46,221 nt of DNA from Bacteroidales bacterium (GTDB taxonomy: Bacteria > Bacteroidota > Bacteroidia > Bacteroidales > UBA10428). The DNA is taken from positions 1-46,221 of the forward strand of contig JAFGQZ010000011.1 in the NCBI GenBank assembly GCA_016935435.1, written 5' to 3'. This document shows positions 37,127 through 44,991 of this stretch, piece by piece. The notes under the pieces are model-generated. The model did no database searches and was not told the origin of the DNA. It saw only the letters and a list, made by a program, of their open reading frames with translations. A program made the position numbers and the translations under genes. Numbering within the stretch: position 1 is the first letter of the stretch; each line of letters starts with the position of its first letter.

Positions 37127-37205
37127 CTTACCCCTTTCTTCCCCTGAAGGGGGAAATCCAACGCGCTGTGTGTGAGCAACATTCCCTTTAGTGGTCAGAG
37201 GGGTG
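37127..37205 (+). repeat. Double-hairpin intergenic repeat (copy B)
   Basis: Same design as 2328-2393 read on the other strand: ACCCCT, a hairpin TTCCCC-TGAA-GGGGGAA, a GC-rich spacer (ACGCGCTG versus CTGCGTGCTG), ATTCCCTTTAG, then AGGGGTG. Together they indicate a dispersed REP-like family in this genome. Confidence 0.55.
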
Positions 37206-37246
37206 CGGGCCAGGGTTGTCATTTTGGGGGAGTTTTCTTGCTGAGA

Positions 37247-37403
37247 CTAAGTATTACCCAAATTGAGCGATTCCCGCTCACGATAAAGACTTTGTAAGCC
37301 TTTCACTGCACTACGCTTATGAAAGGCCACAAACTCTAAATCGGGGTTAACCCTAAGTAAAGCGCTTGTTCACTTCGTTCCAACCGCTCAACTTAGGTAT
37401 TAG
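37247..37403. repeat. Possible MITE-like element with imperfect terminal inverted repeats
   Basis: Ends CTAAGTATTACCCAAATTGAGCG (37247-37269) and CGCTCAACTTAGGTATTAG (37385-37403) are imperfect inverted copies. Inside are hairpins GAGCG/CGCTC (37265-37279), GCCTTTCA/TGAAAGGC (37298-37327) and GGGTTAACCC. No ORF. The right end overlaps the fabI stop codon. The rest of this 341-bp gap is the terminator and repeat copy B. Confidence 0.45.
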
Positions 37404-38236
37404 TCGCCCTGGCATTCGCGAAAGCTCTTATCGTATTGATCCATAGCCCTCAGGCTCATGCCCATACTTGAGAACCCGCCATCGTGAAAAAGGTTTTGCA
37501 TGGTAACTTTTTTAGTAAGGTCGGAGAACAGGGTTATGCAGTAATTGGCGCAATCTTCGGCAGTGGCATTTCCAAGGGGCGACATGCGATCGGAGAAATC
37601 GAGCAGCCTGTCGATGCCTTTTACACCGCTACCGGCAGTTGTCATTGTGGGCGACTGGCTTATGGTGTTGATGCGTATTTTTTTATCGCGCCCGTATATA
37701 TAGCCAAAACTACGGGCAATTGACTCAAGCAGCGCTTTTGCATCGGCCATATCGTTATAACCATAGAGGGTCCGCTGCGCGGCAACATACGACAGGGCAA
37801 CCACCGACCCCCATTCACTTATGGCATCGAGCTTTCGGCATACCAATAATATTTTATGAAACGACAGTGCCGAAATATCGAGGGTTTTTTGGTAATAGTC
37901 GTAATTTAGGTTATCGTAAGTCAAACCTTTGCGCACGTTTGGCGACATACCAATTGAGTGAAGGATAAAATCGATTTTGCCGCCCAGTATTTCCATCGAT
38001 TGTTTAACCAAACCTTCAAGTTGTGCCACATCTGTGGCATCGGCAGGTATAACCTGCGAACCTGTTTTTCTTGCCAGTTCGTCTATTTCGCCCATGCGCA
38101 AGGCAACCGGCGTGTTTGTCAACACAAAGCTGGCACCTTCTTCGTGTGCTTTCTCTGCTACCTGCCAGGCAATCGACATATCATTAAGGGCACCAAAAAT
38201 AATACCCCGTTTGCCTTTAAGTAAATTATAAGCCAT
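37400..38236 (-). CDS. fabI: Enoyl-[acyl-carrier-protein] reductase (NADH), FabI
   Basis: 278 aa. Short-chain dehydrogenase fold with the FabI catalytic set Y150 (LSY), Y160 and K167 (YNDMADAK, Tyr-X6-Lys), equivalent to Y146/Y156/K163 of E. coli. Cofactor motif GALNDMSIAWQVA is near residue 15. Family ending SSMGMSL is present. It performs the last reduction step of each fatty-acid elongation cycle, in the cytoplasm. Follows recN by 75 bp with a TACCTTTG element between them, so it may be both co-transcribed and separately promoted. Confidence 0.96.
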   Translation of the reverse strand: MAYNLLKGKRGIIFGALNDMSIAWQVAEKAHEEGASFVLTNTPVALRMGEIDELARKTGSQVIPADATDVAQLEGLVKQSMEILGGKIDFILHSIGMSPNVRKGLTYDNLNYDYYQKTLDISALSFHKILLVCRKLDAISEWGSVVALSYVAAQRTLYGYNDMADAKALLESIARSFGYIYGRDKKIRINTISQSPTMTTAGSGVKGIDRLLDFSDRMSPLGNATAEDCANYCITLFSDLTKKVTMQNLFHDGGFSSMGMSLRAMDQYDKSFRECQGD

Positions 38237-38300
38237 ACAAATTAATTTAGTTGATTATGTATAAAATGATTAAAACAATTAAGAGCTGTTTTAGTTTTTA

Positions 38301-38308
38301 CAAAGGTA
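38301..38308 (-). promoter_or_regulatory. Putative -7 element of fabI (TACCTTTG)
   Basis: The minus strand reads TACCTTTG, 65 bp before the fabI ATG and just after the recN stop. No clear -33 TTTG. Confidence 0.45.
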
Positions 38309-38311
38309 AAT

Positions 38312-39964
38312 TTACATACCCAGTAATATTCTGGCATTTTCTACTGCTGCACCGGAGAGCTGCTCGCCACTAAGCATTTTTGCTATTTCGTGTACCCTTT
38401 CAGCATTGCTGAGTTTTTTTATCAGGGTACGTGTGGCTTTATGGTCATGATCTTTATAAACCAGGAAATGGGCTTCTCCCTTGCTGGCTACCTGCGGCAG
38501 GTGGGTAATGTTAATAATTTGCGATTCTTTGCACATTTGCTTTATTATATTGCCAACTTTATCGGCAATATCGCCAGAAACACCTGTGTCGATTTCATCG
38601 AGTATAAGCGTAGGCATTTTTTTTGAACCCGACACAAGGGCCTTTACTGCCAGCATAAGGCGCGACAGCTCGCCACCCGAGGCAATCTTTGATACTTCCT
38701 GTAAAGGGTGGTTTTTATTGGCTGTAAAATGCAAAGCAATATCATCGGCCCCCAAAGCCGATATTTCCCGCACGGTATGCCTGAATTCTACCAATGCATG
38801 TTGCATGCCCATTTCTTTTAGCATAATAGTCAGGCTGTTTTCGATTTCAGGAAACAGCAACATACGCTTTTGTGTTAAATCACGGGATTTTTGCGACAGG
38901 GCACCCTCAAGTTTATCGAGATTGCCCTTAAGTTGTTTTATTTCTTCTCCCCCATCGGTAGCCAGCGAAAGTTTACGGCTTAGCCCTTCTTGCATTTCAA
39001 GTAGTCCGTCGATATTTGCTTTACGGTATTTTTGTAAAAGGCTGTTAATTAAATCAAGCCTATCCTTAATTATCTGGTGTCGTTCGGGGTCGAATTCGAG
39101 TTTTTCGAACGAACCGGCAATATCGGCTTCAATATCTTTAAGCTCTATTAACGCCCCCGACAAGCGTTCGGAAATACCTTCCGCTTTTGCAAAAACATGC
39201 TTTATCCTGTCGAGCTTTGCCGATATTAACTTAAGCTTGCCAATTACACCATGTTCGTCGTCGGTTAAAGCCCCCTCTGCTTCGTGCAATGCCAGCTTTA
39301 TATCGCCGGCGTTTTCAAGCCGCGCAAGTTCTTCTTCTAACATTTCCTGCTCACCGGCAATAAGTTTGGCATCGTTTAGTTCGTTATACTGAAACGAAAA
39401 CAAATCGAGTTCCCCGCGAATGGCATTGTACGCTTCAAGGCGCAAACGATATTCCTTTTCCTGTTCCCTGAAAGAGGCATAAACCTGCTGAAATTCTTTT
39501 AAAAGAGCATCGTTGCCGCCATACGAATCAACAATATTTAAAATATATTGTTGTTGGTTTAGTAAAAGGTTTTGGTGTTGCGAGTGTATATCAACAAGCT
39601 GAAGGGCAACATCTTGTAAAGTATTCAGGTTTACAGGGGTATCGTTAATAAAAGCCCTGGATTTTCCCGAACTTAGAATTTCGCGCCTAAAAACAGCATG
39701 GTTATCAAAATCGATATCGTTCTCCAGAAACAGCGGTTTTAAATTGTACTTGCTTATGTCAAACTCTGCTTCTACAACACATTTTTCATCGCTATTGCTA
39801 AGCACCGAGGTTTCGGCCCTTTTGCCCAGAATAAGCCCCAGGGCACCCAAAAGAATTGATTTTCCTGCACCGGTTTCGCCGGTTATTATGTTAAACCCCC
39901 GATGAAACTCCACAAAAAGCTCATCGATTAGTGCATAGTTCTGTACTTTTAATGATAGCAACAT
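38312..39964 (-). CDS. recN: DNA repair protein RecN
   Basis: 550 aa, the usual RecN length. Walker A GETGAGKS (29-36) with the N-terminal MLLSLKVQNYALID. Two long coiled-coil regions (about 155-390) hold FSFQYNELNDAKL. Signature ASGGELSRLMLAVKAL and Walker B LILDEIDTGVSG lie in the C-terminal half, then QIINITHLPQVASKG. SMC-like ATPase that supports double-strand-break repair at the nucleoid. It has its own TAGTTTTG element before the start and follows the DUF4835 gene by 92 bp. Confidence 0.96.
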   Translation of the reverse strand: MLLSLKVQNYALIDELFVEFHRGFNIITGETGAGKSILLGALGLILGKRAETSVLSNSDEKCVVEAEFDISKYNLKPLFLENDIDFDNHAVFRREILSSGKSRAFINDTPVNLNTLQDVALQLVDIHSQHQNLLLNQQQYILNIVDSYGGNDALLKEFQQVYASFREQEKEYRLRLEAYNAIRGELDLFSFQYNELNDAKLIAGEQEMLEEELARLENAGDIKLALHEAEGALTDDEHGVIGKLKLISAKLDRIKHVFAKAEGISERLSGALIELKDIEADIAGSFEKLEFDPERHQIIKDRLDLINSLLQKYRKANIDGLLEMQEGLSRKLSLATDGGEEIKQLKGNLDKLEGALSQKSRDLTQKRMLLFPEIENSLTIMLKEMGMQHALVEFRHTVREISALGADDIALHFTANKNHPLQEVSKIASGGELSRLMLAVKALVSGSKKMPTLILDEIDTGVSGDIADKVGNIIKQMCKESQIINITHLPQVASKGEAHFLVYKDHDHKATRTLIKKLSNAERVHEIAKMLSGEQLSGAAVENARILLGM

Positions 39965-39984
39965 ACCGTTTTACTATTGCACAG

Positions 39985-39992
39985 CAAAACTA
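39985..39992 (-). promoter_or_regulatory. Putative -7 element of recN (TAGTTTTG)
   Basis: The minus strand reads TAGTTTTG (TAnnTTTG), 21 bp before the recN ATG. No convincing -33 element. Confidence 0.4.
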
Positions 39993-40056
39993 ATGAATTA
40001 AAAAAAGAATAAATGCCGAATTTAATTTTTTTATTAAACAGAAGGTAAGGCAAAAC

Positions 40057-40971
40057 TTATTTCAGCTTGTCGTACTTAGAGCCACCGGCAGGCTCTATGG
40101 CCATCATTATGGCAAGTACTTTTTGTTTCTGATCTTGCGGGGCTTCAGAGAAAATGTTCACAATTTCTTCCGACTTTGCATCGGTCAACACCTGCATTAG
40201 CGACATATACGGGTCGGGTTTGTTGTCGTAAAACTTTTTTAGATCCACCAGCGCATCGTAAATTGAGGTACGCCCCAAATCCGGCGATTTCTCCATTGCA
40301 TCGAGGCCAACACGGTGGTATTTATAGCTAAAATCGCGCAAAGGCTTATAATCTTTATCCAATAAATTATCGATTAGCCAATAGCGGTTTTTATGCCTTT
40401 GTGCGCCTTTGCCGTCGCCAGGCCTCCAGCCCATATAGCTCGAAGTTTGCGCAACTGTCATTATCCGTTCTGCCTTTTCGAAATAGGGAGCCCCGCCCTG
40501 TGGGGAAAACGAATCGTAGTCGAGCCCTATAATAATATAGGCGTAAAACGATAATAGCGATGACAGGTTTGAAATAAAAGTGTTTTCGGAGTATTGTATC
40601 GGGTCGAATTCTTCATAGCGGAACTCAACATCTTCATCGACATAATTAAACAGCACTGTGTTGTATGATGAACCATATACCGGCCTGCGCGACTGTATCT
40701 GTAGTTTTCCCTTGAAATCGTTAGCAACAGGATCGTCGGTAATATCGAGCATAATATTGCATTCGATACGCTCTACAGCCTCAAAAACATTTCCGGTCCA
40801 AACCGTGTTGTTCAGAAAATCGCGCACCGAGGCCTCGAGTGTGGTAAAAACCTGTTTGTTTGTGCCTTGTATTCGGCTGGTGTTTATGGAAAAATTACAA
40901 TTAAGTTCCTGTGCCTGCATATGCACAAGCATAAATAAACCAACCATGTTCAGAAAAACTGTTTTCTTCAT
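40057..40971 (-). CDS. DUF4835 family secreted protein
   Basis: 304 aa. Signal peptide ends in HMQAQ (about 20), then ELNCNFSINTSRIQGTNKQV, a conserved beginning of DUF4835. Other family traits are LLSFYAYIIIGLDYDSFSPQGG (near 140-160) and GWRPGDG. No lipobox. The family is confined to Bacteroidota and is regularly found between coaBC and recN, as here. The role is not established; a periplasmic or outer-membrane function is inferred from its signal peptide and neighbours. Confidence 0.85.
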   Translation of the reverse strand: MKKTVFLNMVGLFMLVHMQAQELNCNFSINTSRIQGTNKQVFTTLEASVRDFLNNTVWTGNVFEAVERIECNIMLDITDDPVANDFKGKLQIQSRRPVYGSSYNTVLFNYVDEDVEFRYEEFDPIQYSENTFISNLSSLLSFYAYIIIGLDYDSFSPQGGAPYFEKAERIMTVAQTSSYMGWRPGDGKGAQRHKNRYWLIDNLLDKDYKPLRDFSYKYHRVGLDAMEKSPDLGRTSIYDALVDLKKFYDNKPDPYMSLMQVLTDAKSEEIVNIFSEAPQDQKQKVLAIMMAIEPAGGSKYDKLK

Positions 40972-41059
40972 CTTTTCCTGTTTTTTCTTGTTGCCCGGTA
41001 AAAACCAGTTGCTTACAAATAATAACCAGAATAATAAAAATAAGCCGGAACTTGCTGGA

Positions 41060-42271
41060 TTATTGTAATTTTAAAACTTCCTCTATTTTATCTAAAATAT
41101 CGCTGGCAACCAGTTCTTTTGTTTTTAACTCGAAATTACAAATGTTATTGTCTTTGCCAATAATGGATATTTTATTTGTTTCGGATTTAAACCCTGCCCC
41201 TTTATCGTTTAAGGAATTTAGCACTATGAAGTCGAAGTTTTTTCTTTTGAGTTTTTCACGGGCATTCGAAATTTCGTTGGATGTTTCCAATGCAAAACCA
41301 ATTAACAACTGGTTTTCTTTTTTTCTTTTGCCCATTTCAAAGGCTATATCGGTAGTAGGTTTAAGCTCAAGAACAAGTTTGGTTTTGTCCTTGATTTTCT
41401 CCTTTGCAGCTTGTTCGGGTGTAAAATCTGAAACGGCAGCGCATAAAATAATTACTTCCGATTGTTCGAAATGTTTTTCTACAGATTTAAACATATCGTT
41501 GGCCGAAACCACATCGATTTTCTGAACAGAATTGCTTTTCAGCTCCAGTGCTGACGGCCCTGAAACCAGGGTTGTAAGCGCCCCGCGCCTTGCCGCTTCT
41601 TCCGCCAGGGCATAGCCCATTTTACCAGAAGAATGGTTTCCTATGAACCTCACCGGGTCGATTGCTTCGTAGGTTGGGCCGGCAGTAATAAGCACTTTGA
41701 TGTTTTTCAACAAGCTATCGGGTGTTTTATTTTGAAAAAAAAGCCTGAGGCTTTCCACAATATCTTCCGGCTCGGCCATTCTCCCTTTTCCGTCGAGACC
41801 AGAGGCCAGCTCACCCGTACCGGGTTCAACTATAATATTACCAAACGATTTTAAAGTTTCAATATTTTTTTGGGTTGCCCGGTGCCCATACATATCAAGA
41901 TCCATGGCTGGTGCAACAAAAACCTGGCAGCGTGCAGACAAATAGGTTGTAAGCAACAAATTATCGGCTATGCCGTTTGCCATTTTTGCTATGGTATTTG
42001 CCGTTGCCGGTGCAATAACATAAGCATCGGCCCAAAGCCCGAGATCGACGTGGCTGTTCCATTGACCGTTTTCGGGGTCAAAAAAATCGACCAGAATCGG
42101 GTTTTTTGAAAGGGTAGCCAATGTAAGGGGGGTTATAAACTCTTTGGCAAGTGCCGACATAACAACTTTAACCTGCGCCCCTTCCTTAACAAGTGCCCTA
42201 ACAAGAATAGCAGCCTTGTATGCTGCTATACTCCCGGTTACGCCCAAAATTATCTTTTTGCCTTTAAGCAT
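41060..42271 (-). CDS. coaBC: Bifunctional phosphopantothenoylcysteine decarboxylase/phosphopantothenate-cysteine ligase
   Basis: 403 aa. The N-terminal flavoprotein domain (CoaC, about 1-180) has GVTGSIAAYKA, PATANTIAKMANGIADNLL and the active-site region APAMDLDMY (the E. coli motif is PXMNXXMW; Asp replaces Asn and Tyr replaces Trp here, a variation I believe is common in this phylum). The C-terminal CoaB domain (about 190-403) has LITAGPTYEAIDPVRFI, GNHSSGKMGYALAEEA and CAAVSDFTP. It makes 4'-phosphopantetheine for coenzyme A. Starts 7 bp after the omega-like gene, so it is co-transcribed with it. Confidence 0.95.
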   Translation of the reverse strand: MLKGKKIILGVTGSIAAYKAAILVRALVKEGAQVKVVMSALAKEFITPLTLATLSKNPILVDFFDPENGQWNSHVDLGLWADAYVIAPATANTIAKMANGIADNLLLTTYLSARCQVFVAPAMDLDMYGHRATQKNIETLKSFGNIIVEPGTGELASGLDGKGRMAEPEDIVESLRLFFQNKTPDSLLKNIKVLITAGPTYEAIDPVRFIGNHSSGKMGYALAEEAARRGALTTLVSGPSALELKSNSVQKIDVVSANDMFKSVEKHFEQSEVIILCAAVSDFTPEQAAKEKIKDKTKLVLELKPTTDIAFEMGKRKKENQLLIGFALETSNEISNAREKLKRKNFDFIVLNSLNDKGAGFKSETNKISIIGKDNNICNFELKTKELVASDILDKIEEVLKLQ

Positions 42272-42278
42272 TTTATAT

Positions 42279-42596
42279 TTAATCGTGCTTTTTAACGGCT
42301 ATTCTGTCGTTTTCAAGTTCATCAAGTGCAATAAGGGTTGACTTTGGCAGTCTTTCGTAAAACCTCGAAATTTCAATCTGTTCGCGGTTTTCAAATACTT
42401 CTTCAAGGTTATCGGTATAGTTGGCAAATTCTTCGAGCTTTTTGTTCAGCTCTTCTTTAATTTCCACGCTAATCTGGTTTGACCTTTTACCAGCAATTAC
42501 CACGGCCTCATATATATTTTCGGCTTTTTGGGCAAGATCGTGGGTGTTGCGGGTAATAGTAGTAGGTGCAGCTTTCGATTTTTTATAGTCTATCAT
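42279..42596 (-). CDS. rpoZ: RNA polymerase omega/Rpb6-like subunit
   Basis: 105 aa. The core NIYEAVVIAGKRSNQIS (about 28-45) is the omega/Rpb6 signature, with an acidic helical part behind it (NKKLEEFANYTDNLEEVFEN). In Bacteroidota this small protein is encoded between bamD and coaBC, as here (12 bp after bamD, 7 bp before coaBC). It stabilises the beta-prime subunit of RNA polymerase. Confidence 0.85.
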   Translation of the reverse strand: MIDYKKSKAAPTTITRNTHDLAQKAENIYEAVVIAGKRSNQISVEIKEELNKKLEEFANYTDNLEEVFENREQIEISRFYERLPKSTLIALDELENDRIAVKKHD

Positions 42597-42608
42597 TTAT
42601 AATAAAGT

Positions 42609-43427
42609 TTAATTTGTTTCTTCATCTTTTATGTCAATATCGTCGCCCAGAAATTTTGCAGCCGCTTTATAATAGCGGTTGGCCTCTTTAATGAGTTTGC
42701 TTTCGGGAAACTCTGCCTTAAACGAAAAATACTCGTCGATTGTTGCCTGAAACCTTTCTTTCTTTTTGTCGGGGACACTTTTATCGGCAAGCATAAAGGC
42801 CGATTTTAGGATCATAAACATTATTTGTTCGCGGTGCCTGCTTTCGGGGTATTCAAGCAAACTGTTGTTCAATGCCACTATCGATGCTTTATAATCTTCC
42901 AAATCGTAGTATAATTTTGCCGAAATAAACGATTTTTCCACCAGTTTATCCTGCAATTCTGTAATGTAGTTGCGGGCTTCAACAGTGCGGTCGCTATCGG
43001 GGTATTTAATTATAAACAACTGAAAACTTTGAATGGCAAGTATCGAGTTTTCCTGATCGAGCGAAGGCCTGGGCGAATTAAGATAGTAACAATAGGCTGT
43101 CATAAAATCGGCCTCCTCAATAAAAGGCGAGCCCCCATAAGTGCGGGAAAAAACAGAAAAATAGTGGCCGGCCATTATAAAATCGTTTTGGTGATAATAG
43201 CACATGGCTTGTAAATAATAAACCGAATCGGCCTGTTGTGTGCCGCGAAAAACCTGTGCTATCTGGTCGAACAATGTTTGCGCCCTGTAATAATCCTTTT
43301 CGGCATAGTAACGTTTTGCCTCGTTGTATTTCAACATATAATCGTTGCTTTTCAGCAATTTTTCGTAACCACTACAAGCCGTAACCAATAAAAGACCGAT
43401 AATATAAATCCATATTTTGTTGCCCAT
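42609..43427 (-). CDS. bamD: Outer-membrane protein assembly factor BamD
   Basis: 272 aa lipoprotein with Cys18 in LLLVTACSGYEKLLKSND, followed by TPR repeats (EAKRYYAEKDYYRAQTLFDQ, FFVMAGHY-like and AIQSFQLFIIKYPDSDRTVEA). The arrangement is that of BamD/YfiO, which holds the BAM complex at the periplasmic face of the outer membrane. First gene of the bamD-rpoZ-coaBC run. A TAAATTTG element lies directly before it. Confidence 0.92.
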   Translation of the reverse strand: MGNKIWIYIIGLLLVTACSGYEKLLKSNDYMLKYNEAKRYYAEKDYYRAQTLFDQIAQVFRGTQQADSVYYLQAMCYYHQNDFIMAGHYFSVFSRTYGGSPFIEEADFMTAYCYYLNSPRPSLDQENSILAIQSFQLFIIKYPDSDRTVEARNYITELQDKLVEKSFISAKLYYDLEDYKASIVALNNSLLEYPESRHREQIMFMILKSAFMLADKSVPDKKKERFQATIDEYFSFKAEFPESKLIKEANRYYKAAAKFLGDDIDIKDEETN

Positions 43428-43446
43428 ACCTTATAAAACTAGAGCG

Positions 43447-43454
43447 CAAATTTA
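43447..43454 (-). promoter_or_regulatory. Putative -7 element of bamD operon (TAAATTTG)
   Basis: The minus strand reads TAAATTTG (TAnnTTTG), 20 bp before the bamD ATG. No clear -33 TTTG. Confidence 0.45.
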
Positions 43455-43605
43455 CAAATTAATATCACTAAAAAATAAATGCGTGCGTGTTTTTCGATTT
43501 TTTAACAGTTTTATTAAGTTCAATTGCCAATTATAAATTCAATTAATAGTTACTTCTGCATTAACCTATGCCGTACCCTTAAAAATTACCGGAAACAAAT
43601 AATCC

Positions 43606-43635
43606 TTTGCTATCAATAAAAAAAAAGTACATTTG
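43606..43635 (+). promoter_or_regulatory. Bacteroidota-type promoter of the alpha-oxoamine synthase gene
   Basis: TTTG (43606-43609), 18 bp, then TACATTTG (43628-43635). Transcription would start near 43639, which rules out the TTG codon at 43633 as translation start and supports the GTG at 43660. Confidence 0.65.
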
Positions 43636-43659
43636 TGCAAAATTTTAAAAATTAAAGCC

Positions 43660-44919
43660 GTGGATATTTTTGATAAAATAAAAACGAACAGGGGTCCTTT
43701 AGGACAATATCAGAAGGTTGCACATGGGTATTTTATGTTCCCGAAACTGGAAGGTGAAATACAACCCCGTATGAAATTTCGCGGGAAAGAGGTTTTAACC
43801 TGGAGTTTAAATAATTATATCGGACTGGCTAACCACCCCGAGGTGAGGAAGGCCGATGCCGAAGCTGCTGCAAAATGGGGCATGGGCTATCCGATGGGTG
43901 CCCGCATGATGTCGGGCCAAACCAGCTACCACGAAGAACTGGAAGCAAAGTTGGCTGAGTTTGTCGGCAAGCAGGATTCATTTCTACTTAACTTTGGTTA
44001 CCAGGGAATGATTTCCATTATTCAATCGATTTGTAACCGCCGCGACGTAATTGTTTTCGATTCCGAATCGCATGCATGCATAATGGATGGCATTTTTCTG
44101 CATAAGGCAGCCGGTGGAAAAACTATGGTTTTCCCGCATAACGATATCGAAAAATGCGAGCACATGCTCCAACGTGCCACCAAAATAGTTGAAGAAACCG
44201 GCGGGGGCATACTATTAATTACCGAAGGGGTGTTCGGCATGGCCGGCGACCTCGGAAAGCTTGACAAAATAGCTGCTTTAAAGAAAAAATATAAATTCCG
44301 CATTCTGGTTGACGATGCTCACGGTTTTGGCACAATGGGCAAAACTGGTTCGGGCACTGCCGAACATTTTGGAGTGCAAAACGAAATTGACCTTCATTTT
44401 TCAACCTTTGCAAAAGCTATGGCCGGCATTGGCGCTTTTGTTGCAGGCGACGAAGATGTAATCGATTTTCTGCGGTACAACATGCGTTCGCAAACATTTG
44501 CAAAATCACTTCCAATGCCTATGGTTATTGGTGCATTAAAACGCCTTGAGCTAATAAAAACACAACCGGAACTGCGCGAAAAGCTTTGGGCAGTGGTGAA
44601 ACGCCTTCAGGAAGGCTTCAAGGCCAACGGGCTCGATTTAGGCAATTCCGAATCGCCTGTTACTCCCGTTTTCTTAAAAGGGAACGTTGCCGAAGCAACT
44701 AATGTTGTTATTGATTTGCGCGAAAATTACGGCATTTTCTGCTCCATGGTAGTTTATCCTGTTGTTCCCAAAGATGTTATTATGCTCCGCATTATTCCAA
44801 CAGCAGTGCATACTTTCGACGATGTTGACTATACGGTGAAAACCTTCAAAGAAGTAGCCAACAAACTGGCAGCCGGGGCGTATAAATCAGAAAATATTGC
44901 TTCGTTGTTAAATGCGTAA
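43660..44919 (+). CDS. PLP-dependent alpha-oxoamine synthase family enzyme (SPT/KBL/CFAT-like)
   Basis: 419 aa from a GTG start at 43660; the longer TTG start (43633) overlaps the promoter. Fold-type I PLP enzyme with H138 (SESHACIMDG), D219 and H221 (VDDAHGFG) and the Schiff-base lysine K252 (STFAKAMAGIG). This set fits the family that joins an amino acid to an acyl-CoA or acyl-ACP with loss of CO2: serine palmitoyltransferase, 2-amino-3-ketobutyrate CoA ligase and, in Bacteroidota, cysteate acyltransferase of sulfonolipid synthesis. Which one is not decided by the sequence. The conserved N-terminal part (RGPLGQYQ, GYFMFPKLEGEIQPRM) is longer than in E. coli KBL. Single gene, convergent with trxB. 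Confidence 0.82.
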   Translation: MDIFDKIKTNRGPLGQYQKVAHGYFMFPKLEGEIQPRMKFRGKEVLTWSLNNYIGLANHPEVRKADAEAAAKWGMGYPMGARMMSGQTSYHEELEAKLAEFVGKQDSFLLNFGYQGMISIIQSICNRRDVIVFDSESHACIMDGIFLHKAAGGKTMVFPHNDIEKCEHMLQRATKIVEETGGGILLITEGVFGMAGDLGKLDKIAALKKKYKFRILVDDAHGFGTMGKTGSGTAEHFGVQNEIDLHFSTFAKAMAGIGAFVAGDEDVIDFLRYNMRSQTFAKSLPMPMVIGALKRLELIKTQPELREKLWAVVKRLQEGFKANGLDLGNSESPVTPVFLKGNVAEATNVVIDLRENYGIFCSMVVYPVVPKDVIMLRIIPTAVHTFDDVDYTVKTFKEVANKLAAGAYKSENIASLLNA

Positions 44920-44942
44920 TACCTAAGTTTTATCTATAATTC

Positions 44943-44970
44943 AAAAGCCCGGTTTTGCCGGGCTTTTTTT
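44943..44970. terminator. Bidirectional terminator between the oxoamine synthase gene and trxB
   Basis: Perfect 10-bp stem AAAAGCCCGG/CCGGGCTTTT with a 5-nt loop, then T7 on the plus strand; the A run serves the minus strand. It lies between two convergent stops. Confidence 0.88.
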
Positions 44971-44991
44971 ATGTAAATGGTTCTGTGTTAA

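Noticed and set aside
38481-39392. 303-codon plus-strand ORF opposite recN
   Set aside because: It lies wholly inside recN, is Ser/Ile-rich with no recognisable domain, and is a frame shadow of the real gene.
43633-43659. TTG start nine codons upstream for the oxoamine synthase
   Set aside because: The TTG is part of the promoter -7 element TACATTTG, so it would not be in the mRNA.
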